A DNA stretch of 64,000 nt from Asterias rubens. Taxonomy: Eukaryota; Echinodermata; Asteroidea; Forcipulatida; Asteriidae. Location of the stretch: positions 6,032,098 through 6,096,097 of the forward strand of contig NC_047071.1 of the NCBI RefSeq assembly GCF_902459465.1, in the 5' to 3' direction. Positions 13,101 to 23,800 of the stretch are shown in pieces (within the stretch, counting starts at the first letter, position 1; every line of letters starts with the position of its first letter). The position numbers and the translations under genes are program-made. The notes below the pieces were generated by a model. It did not search any database. It saw only the letters and a list, made by a program, of their open reading frames with translations, and was not told the DNA's origin.

Positions 13101-16100
13101 GGCTTATTTTTCAGTAAATCATCAAACTTTCACACTCTGCTTTCTTGAAACACAATGTTTAGCACATATTATTGCTTTTAAACCCTTCCTCCAATAACTT
13201 TTGATACGTCCTTCATCATGGCACATTACATTTTGTTCTGAATGTCTTATATCACTGTATACGTTCCCTGTGTCAATGTGTACTTATAATGTAAACAAGA
13301 TTGTGTGGCTTTTTCCAATGTTTGTAGTGTTGCCACAGTTGATGAGCTAGATCAACGTTACAGCCTAGTACCTGCCCAAGTCAAAGATGCATACCTGATG
13401 CAAATTGTACATGACTTCTGCACAGAGAAGGATGAACAATCTATTATTATATTCACCAGCACTTGCAAGTAAGTTTGCTTAAAGGCAATGGACACTATTG
13501 ACAATTACCAATAGTGTCCAGTGTCTTTAACACAATGCAGAAATAGTGAAGAAGGCTTGACCTTTTGAAAGACATTTTCTTTATAATTAAACTGTTTCTG
13601 TTATGTCACTCAGTTAAAGAAAGTGCAGAACCTATGAAAGAGTAGATTCGTTACAAAGTAAATTCAATCGTTCAACTGGAATATGAATGTCTTTCCAAAT
13701 TGAAAGATAGCATGATGTGCAACAAATTATGAAAGTATGTTATCTTTCAATTTTGCAAAATTATTTTCCAGTTGAAACATTCCATTCAGTAACACAAATA
13801 TTGTAAACTTACCAAAACATTGTGCAAGCATCATGACCTTTGCCTATAAATATGCAAAATAGTTCCTAAGTGTGACCCAACGTTGTTTTACACAACACAA
13901 ACTTGTAGAGTGGTACACTGTATTTAAAATCATTTAAACCTCCCTTGATTAAGCACGCTTATATTTCAGGAAAATACCAGAGTGACCAATTTGAATTGAA
14001 TATACTAGCAACTGTCGCACAAGCAAAAACTTAATATATATGTGGGCCTAGATAACAAACTCATCACACAACATAAACACCATCTATAAAAGTTAAGTTA
14101 AATAAACGTGTCAATAAAAAGTTACTTTGGAATATTAATGATAACGGTAATATTGAATGATGGCTGTCTTTCGATGAAGTTCTCCTAAGTTGATCGATAG
14201 ACACAGTATTTGAATATGTTATTGAAGTTGCACCACTCCTAACTTGTTGAAGTTTTATTTTCTGTCTAGGTATTGCCATTCTTTAGCCATCATGCTGAGA
14301 CAGATGGATGTACCTTGTGTTGCACTGCACTCATTAGTAAAACAGGTATGTCAAGTCTCATACTTGTTGAAACCATGACTAAACCAAATAACAATAACAA
14401 ATTGTTATGAAATGTACCAGGTTAGATTTTTCTTGAGTGCCAAGCCTTTGTCATAAGCTATGGCTGATTGTTGACTATATTGACCATGCCATGCTGAATC
14501 TCATACTTGCTTCCCATGCTGAATTGGCTAATGGCTAACAGACGGGGTGATCTATTATTCTCTCGTAATCCTTGTGCATGTTTGTCCACTAGAAGGATGA
14601 AAGTCTGGAATTAGGGTTTACACAATAATCCCTGAAAAAGGGAAGTTTCCAATATTATAAAATCCAGTTCCCTTTTGTACCTCTTTGTACTGGGCAACTG
14701 AAGCACAATACAATGTAGAGATTAGAGATTAGGATTGTTGATTTACTGTGAAGATGAGGGGAGGGATAGTTGAGGGGAGGGATAGTTGAGGGGAGGGATA
14801 GTTGAGGGGAGGGATAGTTGAGGGGAGGGATAGTTGAGGGGAGGGATAGTTGTGGAGAGGTGAACTGGGCTGGCTATTCCAAGGGGAAAACACCAAGATG
14901 CAGAGGATGGCCTTGAGGTAATAGATTCAACAAACCATGTTTTTGTCCTTTTCACAATGCACAGAGGACAAGATTGGCATCATTGGCGATGTTTAAATCC
15001 AACCAGGTGCATGTTTTGGTGGCAACTGATGTGGCAAGCAGAGGGCTTGATATACCTGCAGTACAACTAGTTATCAATCACAACGTTCCTGCTTCACCTA
15101 AAGACTATATACATAGAGTTGGAAGGACAGCCAGAGCAGGTATGGCATACATCATTGTTGATAAACTCAAACAAATGTTGTTTTACTTTTTACTATTTTA
15201 TTATCTTCCCCAGGTACTCAGTGATTCTATCAAGTCTTCCCTAGAATAAAATAAGAAATTTATTATGAACAAAACAATAACTGAATGTGAAATGAGCAAT
15301 TAGACTAATTCTGATATCTCCAATCGCTCCTCAAGTCTCTCTTTTTTCTAATCCAGATGTTATTTTGTTTTCCTAGGGAGAGGTGGTATGGCCATAACAC
15401 TGGTGACGCAGTTTGATGTCCAACTGGTGAAGTCCATTGAGAAACTCATTCGTAAGTCGACATTACAAATATGTACAAGTTTTGCCCCTCTTTCTGTCAC
15501 AGATCATAGTTGGGAATAAAATTTATACTCTGGTGGTTGGAGACAGTTTGTTGACAAATACCCCTTGTTTGAGATTTAAGTGCTCTTCTTTCCCAGTTAA
15601 ATCACACATGAAAATTGATTGAAGTAATACGCCAACTTTCTCCCTTTGCAATAAACAGTGTCAGATTCACCCAGCTTTCTAAAAACGCGAATTCTTGTTT
15701 TAACAACCGTTTCAGATTGATCTCTTTCCTCCTTTGGTCAATCTTTCTTTTTTACTACCATATTCCTCCCCCAGACACAAAGTTGATTGAATACAAAGTG
15801 GATGAGAAGAAAGTCCTACTAATCCTTAATGAGGTTGCTCTGGCCAAACGAGAAGCAGAAATGGTAAGATTATTCATACTCGATCTGTACAAGTTAAACA
15901 TTTTCTTTTTGTTAGATCATGATTTAGGGGACTTTATCTCAGATTAACTGTTGTATGACAGTTAACATAGTGAAAGCTTACTTGCAAAAAGGGTTTGAAT
16001 TGTACCTGATATGCTGAGGTTTATTCCGAGTTGGTACTGTGTCAATTAAAAGCAGTGGACACTTTTGGTAATTACTCAAAATAATTGTTAGCATAAAAAC

Positions 16101-18014
16101 TTACTGTGTAACGAGCAATGGAGAGCTGTTGAAAGTATTTATGCACATCGTGAGAAACAGCTCCCTTTGAAGTGACATAGTTTTTGAGAAAGAAGTAATT
16201 TCTCACTTAAATATATGAATTGATTCGAAACCTCAGCTGAGGTCTCAAATTCAAGCATCTAAAGCACACAACCTGTGCAAAAGGGTGTTTGTCTACCATT
16301 ATTTTCTCGCAACTTCGACGATCAATTGAGTTCAAATATTCACAGATTTTGTATTTTATGCTCTGGTCACGAAACACCAAGTGAGAATACTGGTCTTTGA
16401 CAAAAGCAAAAGTTGTTATGTGTCTTTAAACCTTTTTTACTTAAAGGCAGTGGACACTCTTGGTAATTGTCAAAGACTAACCTTCTTAGTTGGTGTATCT
16501 CAATATATGCATAAAATAACTAACCTGTGAAAATTTGAGCTCAATCGGTCATCAAAGTTGCGAGATAATAATGAAAGAAGAAAACACCCTTGTCACACGA
16601 AGTTGTGTGCGTTTAGATGGTTGATTTTCTAGACCTCAAGTTCTAAATCTGAGGTCTCGAAATCAAATTCGTGGAAAATTACTTCTTTCTTGAAAACTAT
16701 GGCACCTCAGAGGGAGCCGTTTCTCACAGTGTTTTATACCATCAACCTCTCCCCATTACTCGTCACCAAGAAAGGTTTTATGCTAATAATTATTTTGAGT
16801 AATTACCAATAGTGTCCACTGCCTTTAAACAGTGTAATATTTGTTAATCAATATCAGTGTTTAATTATCTTAGAAACTTGAGGAGCTTGAATTTGGGGAG
16901 AAGCGAGCAATCAACAAGAGAAAGCAGATGATACTTGATGGCAAGGTCAGGGATCACTTTCATATCAATTTTTATATTTATGCTTTTATTATTTGTTACT
17001 GTGTAGCCTATAACGTGGTTAAAGTCACCTGGAAATAGAATTATTTTCTTTCAAACATAAGAGTATATGCTTACGAACAATAAAACAATTTTTTTAGTAA
17101 TTGTTTGTCACGATTTATATGTTTAAAAAATATATAAAGTTGTTTGGGTGGCTGACTCTGCCTACCCCTTTGTGACGTCAATCGAGGCAGACTTTGCCTG
17201 CAATGCGTATAGTAAACACACGTGCAAAGTACATGTACGTCCAAGTCGTGAGTTGGTACAAAAAAAGTGTTTTTCAAAAAGTGTTTTTCTGCATTTAGCA
17301 GCAATACACCTGGTCGGCATTGCCGGAAAAAAAAAAAAAACATTTTTTTTTTAAAACTTACAAACTCACGACTTGGTCCGTACCTGTACTTTGCAATTGT
17401 GTTGACTCTACGCATTACAGGCAAAGTCTGCCTCGATTGACGTCACGAACAGCGCCCTCTCGGGTCGGGGTCTACTCTTAAATTTGTAAATAACATAAGA
17501 ACTGATTTTTTAAAACCTTAGTTAACTGTTTATTCACATTCCACTCATCAAAACACATATATTAGTGACAAAAACTTTATTTTGAAAAAATACCACTTCC
17601 AGGTGACTTTAAGTGTAATTCTGTATTTTTGTTATTGTAAATTAGACTCGCAAACGGAAGTGAATTTCACTGTATATGTGTGACAATAAAATAAACAGAA
17701 ACAGAAGTTGTTTTTAATATATTTTATTTGAGGTGGAAATTACACTTCAGTCAAAATAAACCATAACAAAAAACTGTGGTGCAACTTTCGTATAAAATTA
17801 GGAAAATGTTGGCAGCATAATTCCTTTAAACTGCATTTGATCAAGTAATAAGTTGTATATCTAGTGACAAACAAACATAATATAAAATCGACTTTTGCTT
17901 CTTTCTTTTTAGGATCCAGATGAAGAGGAAAGGAAAAAGCGAAAACTTCAGAAGAAAAGACGGAGGGAGCGACATGAGCTGGAAACATCTACATCAACAA
18001 ATCCGCAGTCTTGA
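4158..18014 (+). CDS. DDX49: DEAD-box ATP-dependent RNA helicase DDX49, complete, 12 exons
   Basis: Exons: 4158-4314, 5782-5905, 10330-10415, 10731-10852, 12297-12475, 13328-13468, 14270-14345, 14965-15139, 15377-15451, 15775-15863, 16874-16945, 17913-18014. All have GT/AG borders and compatible phases. They sum to 1398 nt, a 465-aa protein (human DDX49 is about 483). Motifs in order: Q motif (F18 to Q43), motif I AKTGSGKT (60-67), PTRELA, TPGR, DEAD at 166-169 (VLDEADR), SAT at 197-199, [10 protein letters not shown] (315-324), [10 protein letters not shown] (345-354), and a Lys/Arg-rich tail ending PQS. The family (yeast Dbp8) acts in nucleolar 18S rRNA maturation, and human DDX49 also in mRNA export. 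[12 protein letters not shown] and [13 protein letters not shown] are DDX49-specific stretches, which makes the paralogue call firm. After DEADRLLE the insert is shorter than in human. Introns hold many MITEs and SINEs; none disrupts an exon. Confidence 0.95.
4617..4749. repeat. Small two-part foldback element
   Basis: The outer arms CCCACTTGTGTGGCCAAGG and its inverse (ending about 4749) enclose an inner palindrome (4636-4660 against 4677-4701) with a GC-rich loop. It lies in DDX49 intron 1. No target duplication was found. Confidence 0.6.
5530..5725 (+). repeat. Interspersed repeat, also present inverted at 42305-42475
   Basis: It contains CTCTCGACCAATAGGAAT and a second variant about 140 bp later, ending GAAACTGTCTGAGGTATTTATG. 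The same order of motifs occurs in reverse complement at 42305-42475. It ends about 56 bp before DDX49 exon 2. The family was not identified. Confidence 0.55.
6748..6887. repeat. Small foldback element
   Basis: CTTTGTTCGGGGTGCCAG at the left and CTGGCTCCCCGAACAAAG at the right are inverted copies differing at one base. The element lies directly before the first SINE, within the nest. Confidence 0.6.
6886..7050 (+). mobile_element. tRNA-derived SINE (first copy)
   Basis: A tRNA-like head (GCTAGATAGCTCAGTTGGTA, then a GTT anticodon-like loop and a GGTTCTAATCC B-box) is followed by a non-tRNA body starting TTCTTTGTTCAACCCC. The 5' and 3' acceptor arms do not pair, so this is a SINE rather than a working tRNA-Asn gene. 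Confidence 0.65.
7091..7215 (+). mobile_element. tRNA-derived SINE (second copy)
   Basis: Same family and orientation as the copy starting at 6886, with a better B-box (GGTCGAATCCC). Both copies share CACCGCCAATATAGGG upstream, so they arose by local duplication or repeated insertion. The acceptor arm does not pair. Confidence 0.65.
7270..8560 (-). pseudogene. LINE (non-LTR retrotransposon) 3' part, reverse transcriptase remnant with frameshifts
   Basis: On the minus strand, broken frames recover the later part of an endonuclease/reverse-transcriptase ORF. In order: an upstream stretch [12 protein letters not shown]; the catalytic FLFADD (about 8210-8240) with [10 protein letters not shown] before it; then [29 protein letters not shown] and the C-terminal [19 protein letters not shown]. 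The end is a C2H2-like zinc knuckle ([17 protein letters not shown], about 7300-7360). Frames change at least three times and the endonuclease domain is absent, so the copy is 5'-truncated and dead. The clade cannot be fixed from this. It is nested in the inverted-repeat element at 6435-8742. Confidence 0.8.
9854..10203. mobile_element. TTAA-flanked foldback MITE, family 3
   Basis: Both ends carry TTAA (9854-9857, 10200-10203). The halves around GATAATGATAGTAGAAAGC are inverse copies meeting near TCTCATGAGACGAAAA at about 10015. A truncated relative lies at 21665-21830. It lies in DDX49 intron 2. Confidence 0.75.
11116..11216. repeat. Short foldback repeat in DDX49 intron 4
   Basis: GGTGGCAGCAGACATACCGG (11116 on) is matched by an inverse copy at about 11184-11216, with arms of about 33 bp. 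GACTTTCC and AGTCTCCC further out suggest a slightly larger element. Confidence 0.55.
11395..11635 (+). mobile_element. SINE 3' fragment with (ATT) tail
   Basis: ACCCAGTCGGTTTCCCTTGT resembles sequence at about 7013 in the body of the first tRNA-derived SINE. The stretch ends with a GTAAAGCG/GAGACAG block and a TTATTATTATTAT tail. The head is missing. Confidence 0.45.
11990..12281 (+). mobile_element. tRNA-derived SINE with (ATT) tail
   Basis: CTCTCACCAAGGTGACCC, followed by a B-box-like GATTCGATACC, heads a body containing TTTTCCTCCCTCGGGAAAA and GCTCTTAGCTGCGAGTAAGG and ending in ATT repeats. It ends about 15 bp before DDX49 exon 5. Confidence 0.6.
12550..12955 (+). mobile_element. tRNA-derived SINE, second copy, with duplicated tail
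   Basis: Same family as the element at 11990 but without a recognisable B-box and with a different middle. The terminal segment (TTCGCAATTCAG to the ATT tail) is repeated at about 12873-12955, a tandem duplication of the SINE 3' end. It lies in DDX49 intron 5. Confidence 0.6.
13479..13530. mobile_element. Minimal 52-bp derivative of the TTAA-flanked MITE
   Basis: TTAAAGGCAATGGACACTAT is followed almost at once by its inverse ending TCTTTAA. Only the two terminal repeats of family 1 remain. It lies directly after the DDX49 exon 6 donor. Confidence 0.7.
13671..13790. repeat. Imperfect foldback repeat
   Basis: GTTCAACTGGAA and TTGAAAGATA on the left are mirrored by TATCTTTCAA and TTCCAGTTGAAAC on the right. 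It lies in DDX49 intron 6. Confidence 0.45.
14754..14850 (+). repeat. 18-bp purine-rich minisatellite
   Basis: About five to six copies of GAGGGGAGGGATAGTTGA, nearly identical, in DDX49 intron 7. The array is strongly purine-biased on the plus strand. Confidence 0.85.
16046..16429. mobile_element. TTAA-flanked MITE family 1 copy
   Basis: Starts TTAAAAGCAGTGGACAC and ends TCTTTAA, with the usual ACTCAAAATAATTGTTAGC and AACAGCTCCCTTTGAAGTGA interior. DDX49 intron 10. Confidence 0.75.
16441..16828. mobile_element. TTAA-flanked MITE family 1 copy, opposite orientation to its neighbour
   Basis: Full-length, starting TTAAAGGCAGTGGACACTCT and ending CACTGCCTTTAA. It lies 11 bp after the previous copy, and the interior is reversed relative to it. 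Confidence 0.8.
17019..17612. mobile_element. TTAA-flanked foldback MITE, family 4
   Basis: TTAAAGTCACCTGGAA and the inverse TTCCAGGTGACTTTAA bound a 594-bp foldback. Inner arms with CAATCGAGGCAGACTTTGCC (about 17179) and its inverse (about 17420) surround a poly-A/poly-T centre. DDX49 intron 11. Confidence 0.75.
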
Positions 18015-18169
18015 CTTTCTGCAACCAAAACAAGAACTGTGCAGAATAACACAAGGAACACTAAAACTTAATCCAAATCAGGGACATGGACTTTTCTTTC
18101 TTTCAAGTCAGGTGCTAAAAGGGCCAAGTCTGACCTTTTTAGTAAAATAGAAGCCATTGTAACCAAATG

Positions 18170-18582
18170 GCTGTTCTTGGTAATTGTCAAAGACCAGTGG
18201 TCTCACTTGGTGTATCCCATCATAAGCATTAAATAACAAACCTGTGAAAATTTTGGCTCAATCGGTCATCAAAGTTGCGAGAAAACTATGAAAGAAAAAA
18301 CACCCTTGTTGGACGTACTTGTGTGCTTTCAGATAGGAATAAAAGACTTCTAGCTTGAAGTCTTTTATTATATTAGTCTGTTAGTGAGAAATTACCTATA
18401 TAGGGTTTGAGGCATTGCAAATTACCTCTTTCTTAAAGATTACGTTACTTCAGAGTGAGTCGTTTCCTACAACGTTTTATACTATCAACAGCTCTCCAAT
18501 TCTCGTTACTAAGTCAGTTTTTAAGTTAATATTTGTTTTGAGTACATGTAGTTATAACTAAACGTGTACCTTCCCTTTAAAG
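18170..18582. mobile_element. Degenerate MITE family 1 copy in the DDX49 3' flank
   Basis: TTGGTAATTGTCAAAGACCA, TGAAAATTTTGGCTCAATCGG and TACTATCAACAGCTCTCCA follow the family order, but both termini are eroded. It begins 155 bp after the DDX49 stop and probably lies in or near the 3'UTR. Confidence 0.65.
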
Positions 18583-19855
18583 TAACATGTTCCTTTTCCC
18601 TAGGAAGTCACAACTAATCCTCGTTATTTGATTGGAGGATTGAAGTTCCGGCTGCATTCATTTATCAAACCAATACAGGGCCTAAAATATATATTCACTG
18701 GTCCCTTCACTTGTTTAGTACTGCATGCATTACATTAACCACTTTTATACTGGACATCCTGGATGCCATATTACTATCTTGTAGAGTTTGTTTCAGTTCC
18801 ATCTTTCAATCAAATAACAAAGATCTACCCTGCGTAATGAACAACAAGTGCAGAAGTGTGAATTTAGTTTAGTAAAAATAGTTGTACTGTACACTACACT
18901 CATATAAATGAAAGAACAGTCAACACAATCAGATGTAATGTAACAAATTTTAATGAGTCTTTACATTGCATATGTACAGAATAATTTATTTTCTAATAAA
19001 TGTCTCTATATTAAACATGGGAAATATTTGCAATGTCTTGGATGTTAACATATAACAGAGGGACAACAACTGTGTCATTTTAATTTCTAGTGTCTATTTG
19101 TCTTAATTAGCAGTGAGAATAACTTGAAATGCAGAACTAGGTGATCTCCTCAAGATAAACATGCACAATAATTTTGGTACATTGCGTGATTCTGAAAGTG
19201 ATGTACATGTAAATTATGTAGAAAAAAAATTTCTGCAAAGTCCTAGCCATCGAGCCACAAGCTTACACCCGTTTCAGACAGGGGCTCCAGAGTCGCACCG
19301 AACCAAAATCTGAATTATGTACATGGAAAGTACAAAGTTTGAAACATATTTTATGGAGGTAGGATTACTTCCATGCATATTCCAAGTCAAACCATACTCC
19401 ATCATTTTAACCCCATCCCTTTACCATAAGTAAACTTTGTCGACTGCACTTATACCATCTCTTCCTTTCATAGGCGAGTTGTGAAAGTTGACCAAACAGA
19501 CAAACAAACAAACAAAAACACTTGAGCCTTGGCACAAGAATGATTTTTCTACATAATTAACCATGGCGTGTCCATGAGCAAAAGTCGACCTGTGGTTGAC
19601 CACTGACCAGCAACCTACCTGCCTACATGCGCAGTGACGCACTCACTCAAACGACTCATTTAAAAGTCTAGTCATACTTCTGCCTTTTAGCTATCTATAG
19701 TGTCACTAGTTCCCTTATGTGCTTTATTCACGTTAAAATGGAACAGGCTATTGGGGACAGTAAAGAATCCATGGACTTGAGGCTGGTTCCAAATGGTCGA
19801 CCGCAGTAGTCAACCAATGGTTGACCAGCCTGGGTTTGAGTCAAAATGGTCAACC
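18583..19855. other. Intergenic spacer between convergent DDX49 and TM2D3
   Basis: No protein gene is recognised. An AATAAA at about 18996 is a candidate DDX49 polyadenylation signal, unconfirmed. TGGTTGACCA-like short inverted motifs occur at about 19590-19850. Confidence 0.3.
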
Positions 19856-20237
19856 TTAAAGGCAGTGGACACTATTGCTAATTACTCAAAATAATTATTC
19901 GCATAAAACCTTTCTTGGTGACAAGTAATGGGGAGAGGTTGGTGGTATAAAACATTGTGAGAAACCGCTCCTGAAGTGCCATAGTTTTGGAGAAAAGTAA
20001 TTTTCCACGAATTTGATTTCGAGACCTCAAGTTTAGAACTTGAGGTTTCAAAATCAAGCATCTAAATGCACACAACTTCGTGTGACTAGGGTGTTTTCTT
20101 CTTTCATTAGTATCTTGCAACTTTGATGACAGATTGAGCTCAAATTTTCACAGGTTTGTTATTTTATGCATATGTTGAGATACAGCAACTGTGAAGGCTA
20201 GTCTTTGACAATTACCAATAGTGTCCACTGCCTTTAA
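19856..20237. mobile_element. TTAA-flanked MITE family 1 copy
   Basis: Starts TTAAAGGCAGTGGACACTAT and ends CACTGCCTTTAA. The interior has the dyad CTCAAGTTTAGAACTTGAGG at about 20026-20045. Intergenic. Confidence 0.85.
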
Positions 20238-20429
20238 ACCAACCATTGTACACAACAAAACTTGCTCCATATTGATTGCTAAAGCCTATGGCTGGATTGC
20301 CACGTCATCGTGCATTGAAGAAAAGTGTGTCCTCAGCAATACCTTTTGGCTGTAGAAAATAGTAAAATCTGTCAGTGCAGAACTCCAGTATTTGATGGTA
20401 GAACATAACTACAACAATACCGCCAACAC

Positions 20430-20815
20430 TTAAAGGCAGTGGACACTATTGGTAATTACTCAAAATAATTATTAGCGTAAAACCTTTCTTGGTGACGAGT
20501 AATGGGGAGAGGTTGATGGTATAAAACATTGTAAGAAACGGCTCCCTCTGAAGTGTCAAAGTTTTTGAGAAAGAAGTAATTTTCCACGAATTTGATTTTG
20601 AGACCTCAAGTTTAGAACTTGAGGTCTCGAAATCAACTATCTCAACGCACACATCTTCGTGTGACAAGGGTGTTTTTTCTTTCATTATTATCTCGCAAGT
20701 TCGATGACCGATTGAGCTCAAATTTTCACAGGTTTGTTATTTTATGCATATGTTGAGATACACCAACTGTGAAGGCTAGTCTTTGACAATTACCAATAGT
20801 GTCCACTGCCTTTAA
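20430..20815. mobile_element. TTAA-flanked MITE family 1 copy, near-consensus
   Basis: Full-length copy in the same orientation as the one 193 bp upstream, and very similar to it. TTAA at 20430-20433 and 20812-20815. It ends 43 bp from the TM2D3 stop codon, so it may lie in the 3'UTR. Confidence 0.85.
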
Positions 20816-20858
20816 CACAGATCATTAAAAGTTTGTTGTTATAGTGTACTATATATTT

Positions 20859-23800
20859 TCATATATAGTAGGATCCATCTTCTGGTCTAATGTAACCAAC
20901 AGCTATAAGTACCACATCCACCAGTGTCCATACCCCAAGACCTCCAAAGCTAAACAGCTTGCCAAGACCTGCCCTCCATGACCCAAGGTAGAACCGATCA
21001 GCACCAAATCCTCCCAACGTCACACTGAAAATATAACAAGTATCTCTTTAAAGGGCGATGCCTTGGATCGGTCGTTGGTCAATGAAAAGCATTTGAAACC
21101 GTTTGTTGTAAAATGCATAGTTACCTAGAATGATATTTAAAAAAAATAATATAATGATCCACACAAATATTCCTTGAAATTGCGTGGTTTTCCTTTTACT
21201 TTGCGAACTAACATGGTCAGCCAATTGATGGAGTAAAACGCATGACTCCACAAATTGGCATGTTAATTCACGACGTACCGGTATTAGGAAAACCATGCAA
21301 TTTCGAAGCATATTGTGTGGATTATTATATTCTACTTTTAAAACATCTCTCTAATCATATGAATTTTCTAACTAACAGTTTCAAATGCTTTTCATCGACC
21401 AACTCGACCGATCCAAGGCAACGTGTTCCTTGAAGCAAGGTTTAAAATTGGTTAACTAAGAAGCAATAAGTATTGGCTGATGGATAATTCACAGAAATGT
21501 CATCAAAACATTTTGAGTCTACATTTTAAGGTCATCTGTATTGTGTACCTTAGAGTGAGTGCTGTAGACCATCGATGCCCCGATGTCCAGTTACAGCGGC
21601 TCCTTCGGTAAAATTTTCTCTGACCTGCAATAAAAAATGGTAACTAATGTTTTTTTAAACTTAATTAAAGGGTTTCAATGGTACTTTTTGTACAACACAA
21701 AACACAAACATCTACAGAGAATCACTCACACAGTTTAAAGATAATGATAGTAGAAAGCATTTAACTTGCTGAGGTGCTGTAGTTTTTGAGAAATGAGTAA
21801 AACAAATGCACGACAAGTATATTGGCATGTACAACGGATTTAAGCGACTCTCCTGAAAACTTTGCTCTGTGAAAACTTTGCTCCCGTGTCGTTGAAACTG
21901 TTTGTACTCGTCACCCAGTGTTAAGTTGTTGAAAGTGCAGAATTTGTTCAGCCTTCCTCAATGTTAATTTTATTCCCCTGGGGGTAGGTCGTGCCATGCA
22001 GTGAGCCCAGAACTTCACATGGCGTACATGTAATGTAGGTTGGACTATTTTGTGCAAGGACTACAAAGACTTTGATGGTAGTCAATTGACAAGCTGATAA
22101 CAACAGGTTAGTCATTTGATTGGTGGAACACCAGTCACATGTATTCCTTTATTTTGCATTAATAAATACCTTGGATAGTTTACAGCCTCTGATTGGTCAA
22201 AATCAGATCGCGTGGGGATGTATTAACGGATGATAAAGGACCGGCTCTGGAAACTACATTAGCAAATAGATGGCTCCTAAACTAGCATACAATGTGAACA
22301 ACTCGTTGTAAAAAACTCGTTTTGGCTTTGCGCTGTATCGCATGCTTGATTATCTTGGCACTTTGCGCACATGCGCTTGAAAATACTTGTATTTCCTTGC
22401 ATTTCCTTGCATAATGCGACACGCTAAGGGACACTGAGCATACGGTTTTAAGCACAAAGAACGGCTATCGTCCAATCACTTGCCTCTTTGACCCCAGTAA
22501 GGGCGGGTAACAGACCATTCTTCTTCAAAGTCACTGTTCTCAAAGTATCAATAACGTGATTTTAATCACATTGCACGAAAGAGACGGGAACCATCAAAAG
22601 CTAAAATATGGGCCCTGAACATGTCTTGAATTATCACTGAGAGAAAAAGTCAATAAATTTTGAAAATTATGTTGTTTATTTCGTTAAAAAGTTTTTTTTT
22701 TATGAGAATAACAGTGCGATGACCCGGTCTTCACTGCGTGGTAATGACCTTGGTTAGTGGCTAGCGCTGTTAACAGACCTCACCTCTGGCTCGGTCCGTT
22801 AACCCAGCGCCAGCCACCAATCCAGTCATTACTACGCAGTGAAGACCAGGTCCTCGCACTGTTCATTCACTAAATGTATACTGCAAAGATGCTCCAAAGT
22901 AGAATCTGACTGTATGCAATGTCATTTCCAAAACAATTGATCTGGTCTGTTTAAATCCCAATGAGGCAAAGTCATGTCACAGAGAACCAATGTTGGTATC
23001 TACAGATACATGGAGCAGTCCATGTTATATAACACCCAAGCAGATCCTTGCCATTTGATTGGAGGATTGTCCGTCACGTGATAGCAAATAAAAGTACCAT
23101 TGCACGCTGAGTCACTCACCGTGCTTTTTCGTTCCATCCGAAAAGTACTATTGCACGCTGCAGTGCAGAGTAAAAACATCACTGTGTGCGCGTGTCTTTG
23201 GTAACGCAGCAGTGTTACTAGCATTCGGCTTCTGCGTGTCTCAAAATAGCTGTACAGAACGCACAATGTGACTGTTGAATCCAGCAGGCCGACCCAAAGA
23301 GAAAAGGGTGTAATTTCATCATTAAAAATTGTAGGCCTACACTTTGTTTGTTTTTGAAAGTTGTATCTTCCAATCAAAATGACAAAGATCTACTTGATAT
23401 AGAAGAGTACAGTCGACTCCCGTTATAACGAGGTCCGCCGGACTGGCCCATTTTCCTCGTATTATCCGAATCTCGTCTTAACCGGAGCGCGCTAAATATA
23501 GATACATACGTCTTCATTGTGCATGCACACAACACGTGTACATGTACATGTACGTGCATATACACTTGTGTTAGCCTGCGCGGAGCTGTTTGCTTATCAG
23601 AACAGCCATTACGAGCATCTTGTACACAAGAATATCATTGCTAAATGTCTTATATTGAGTGATTAATCAGGGAAATGTAATATTTGGTACAATTTATGAT
23701 AACAATATACCAAAGAGATGTCAACTTGCCGTCCAGAGCGAGTGGATTCTGCCCCGTAGCGCATGGTATGAACATGATGCATGCACTGAACGTTCATTTT

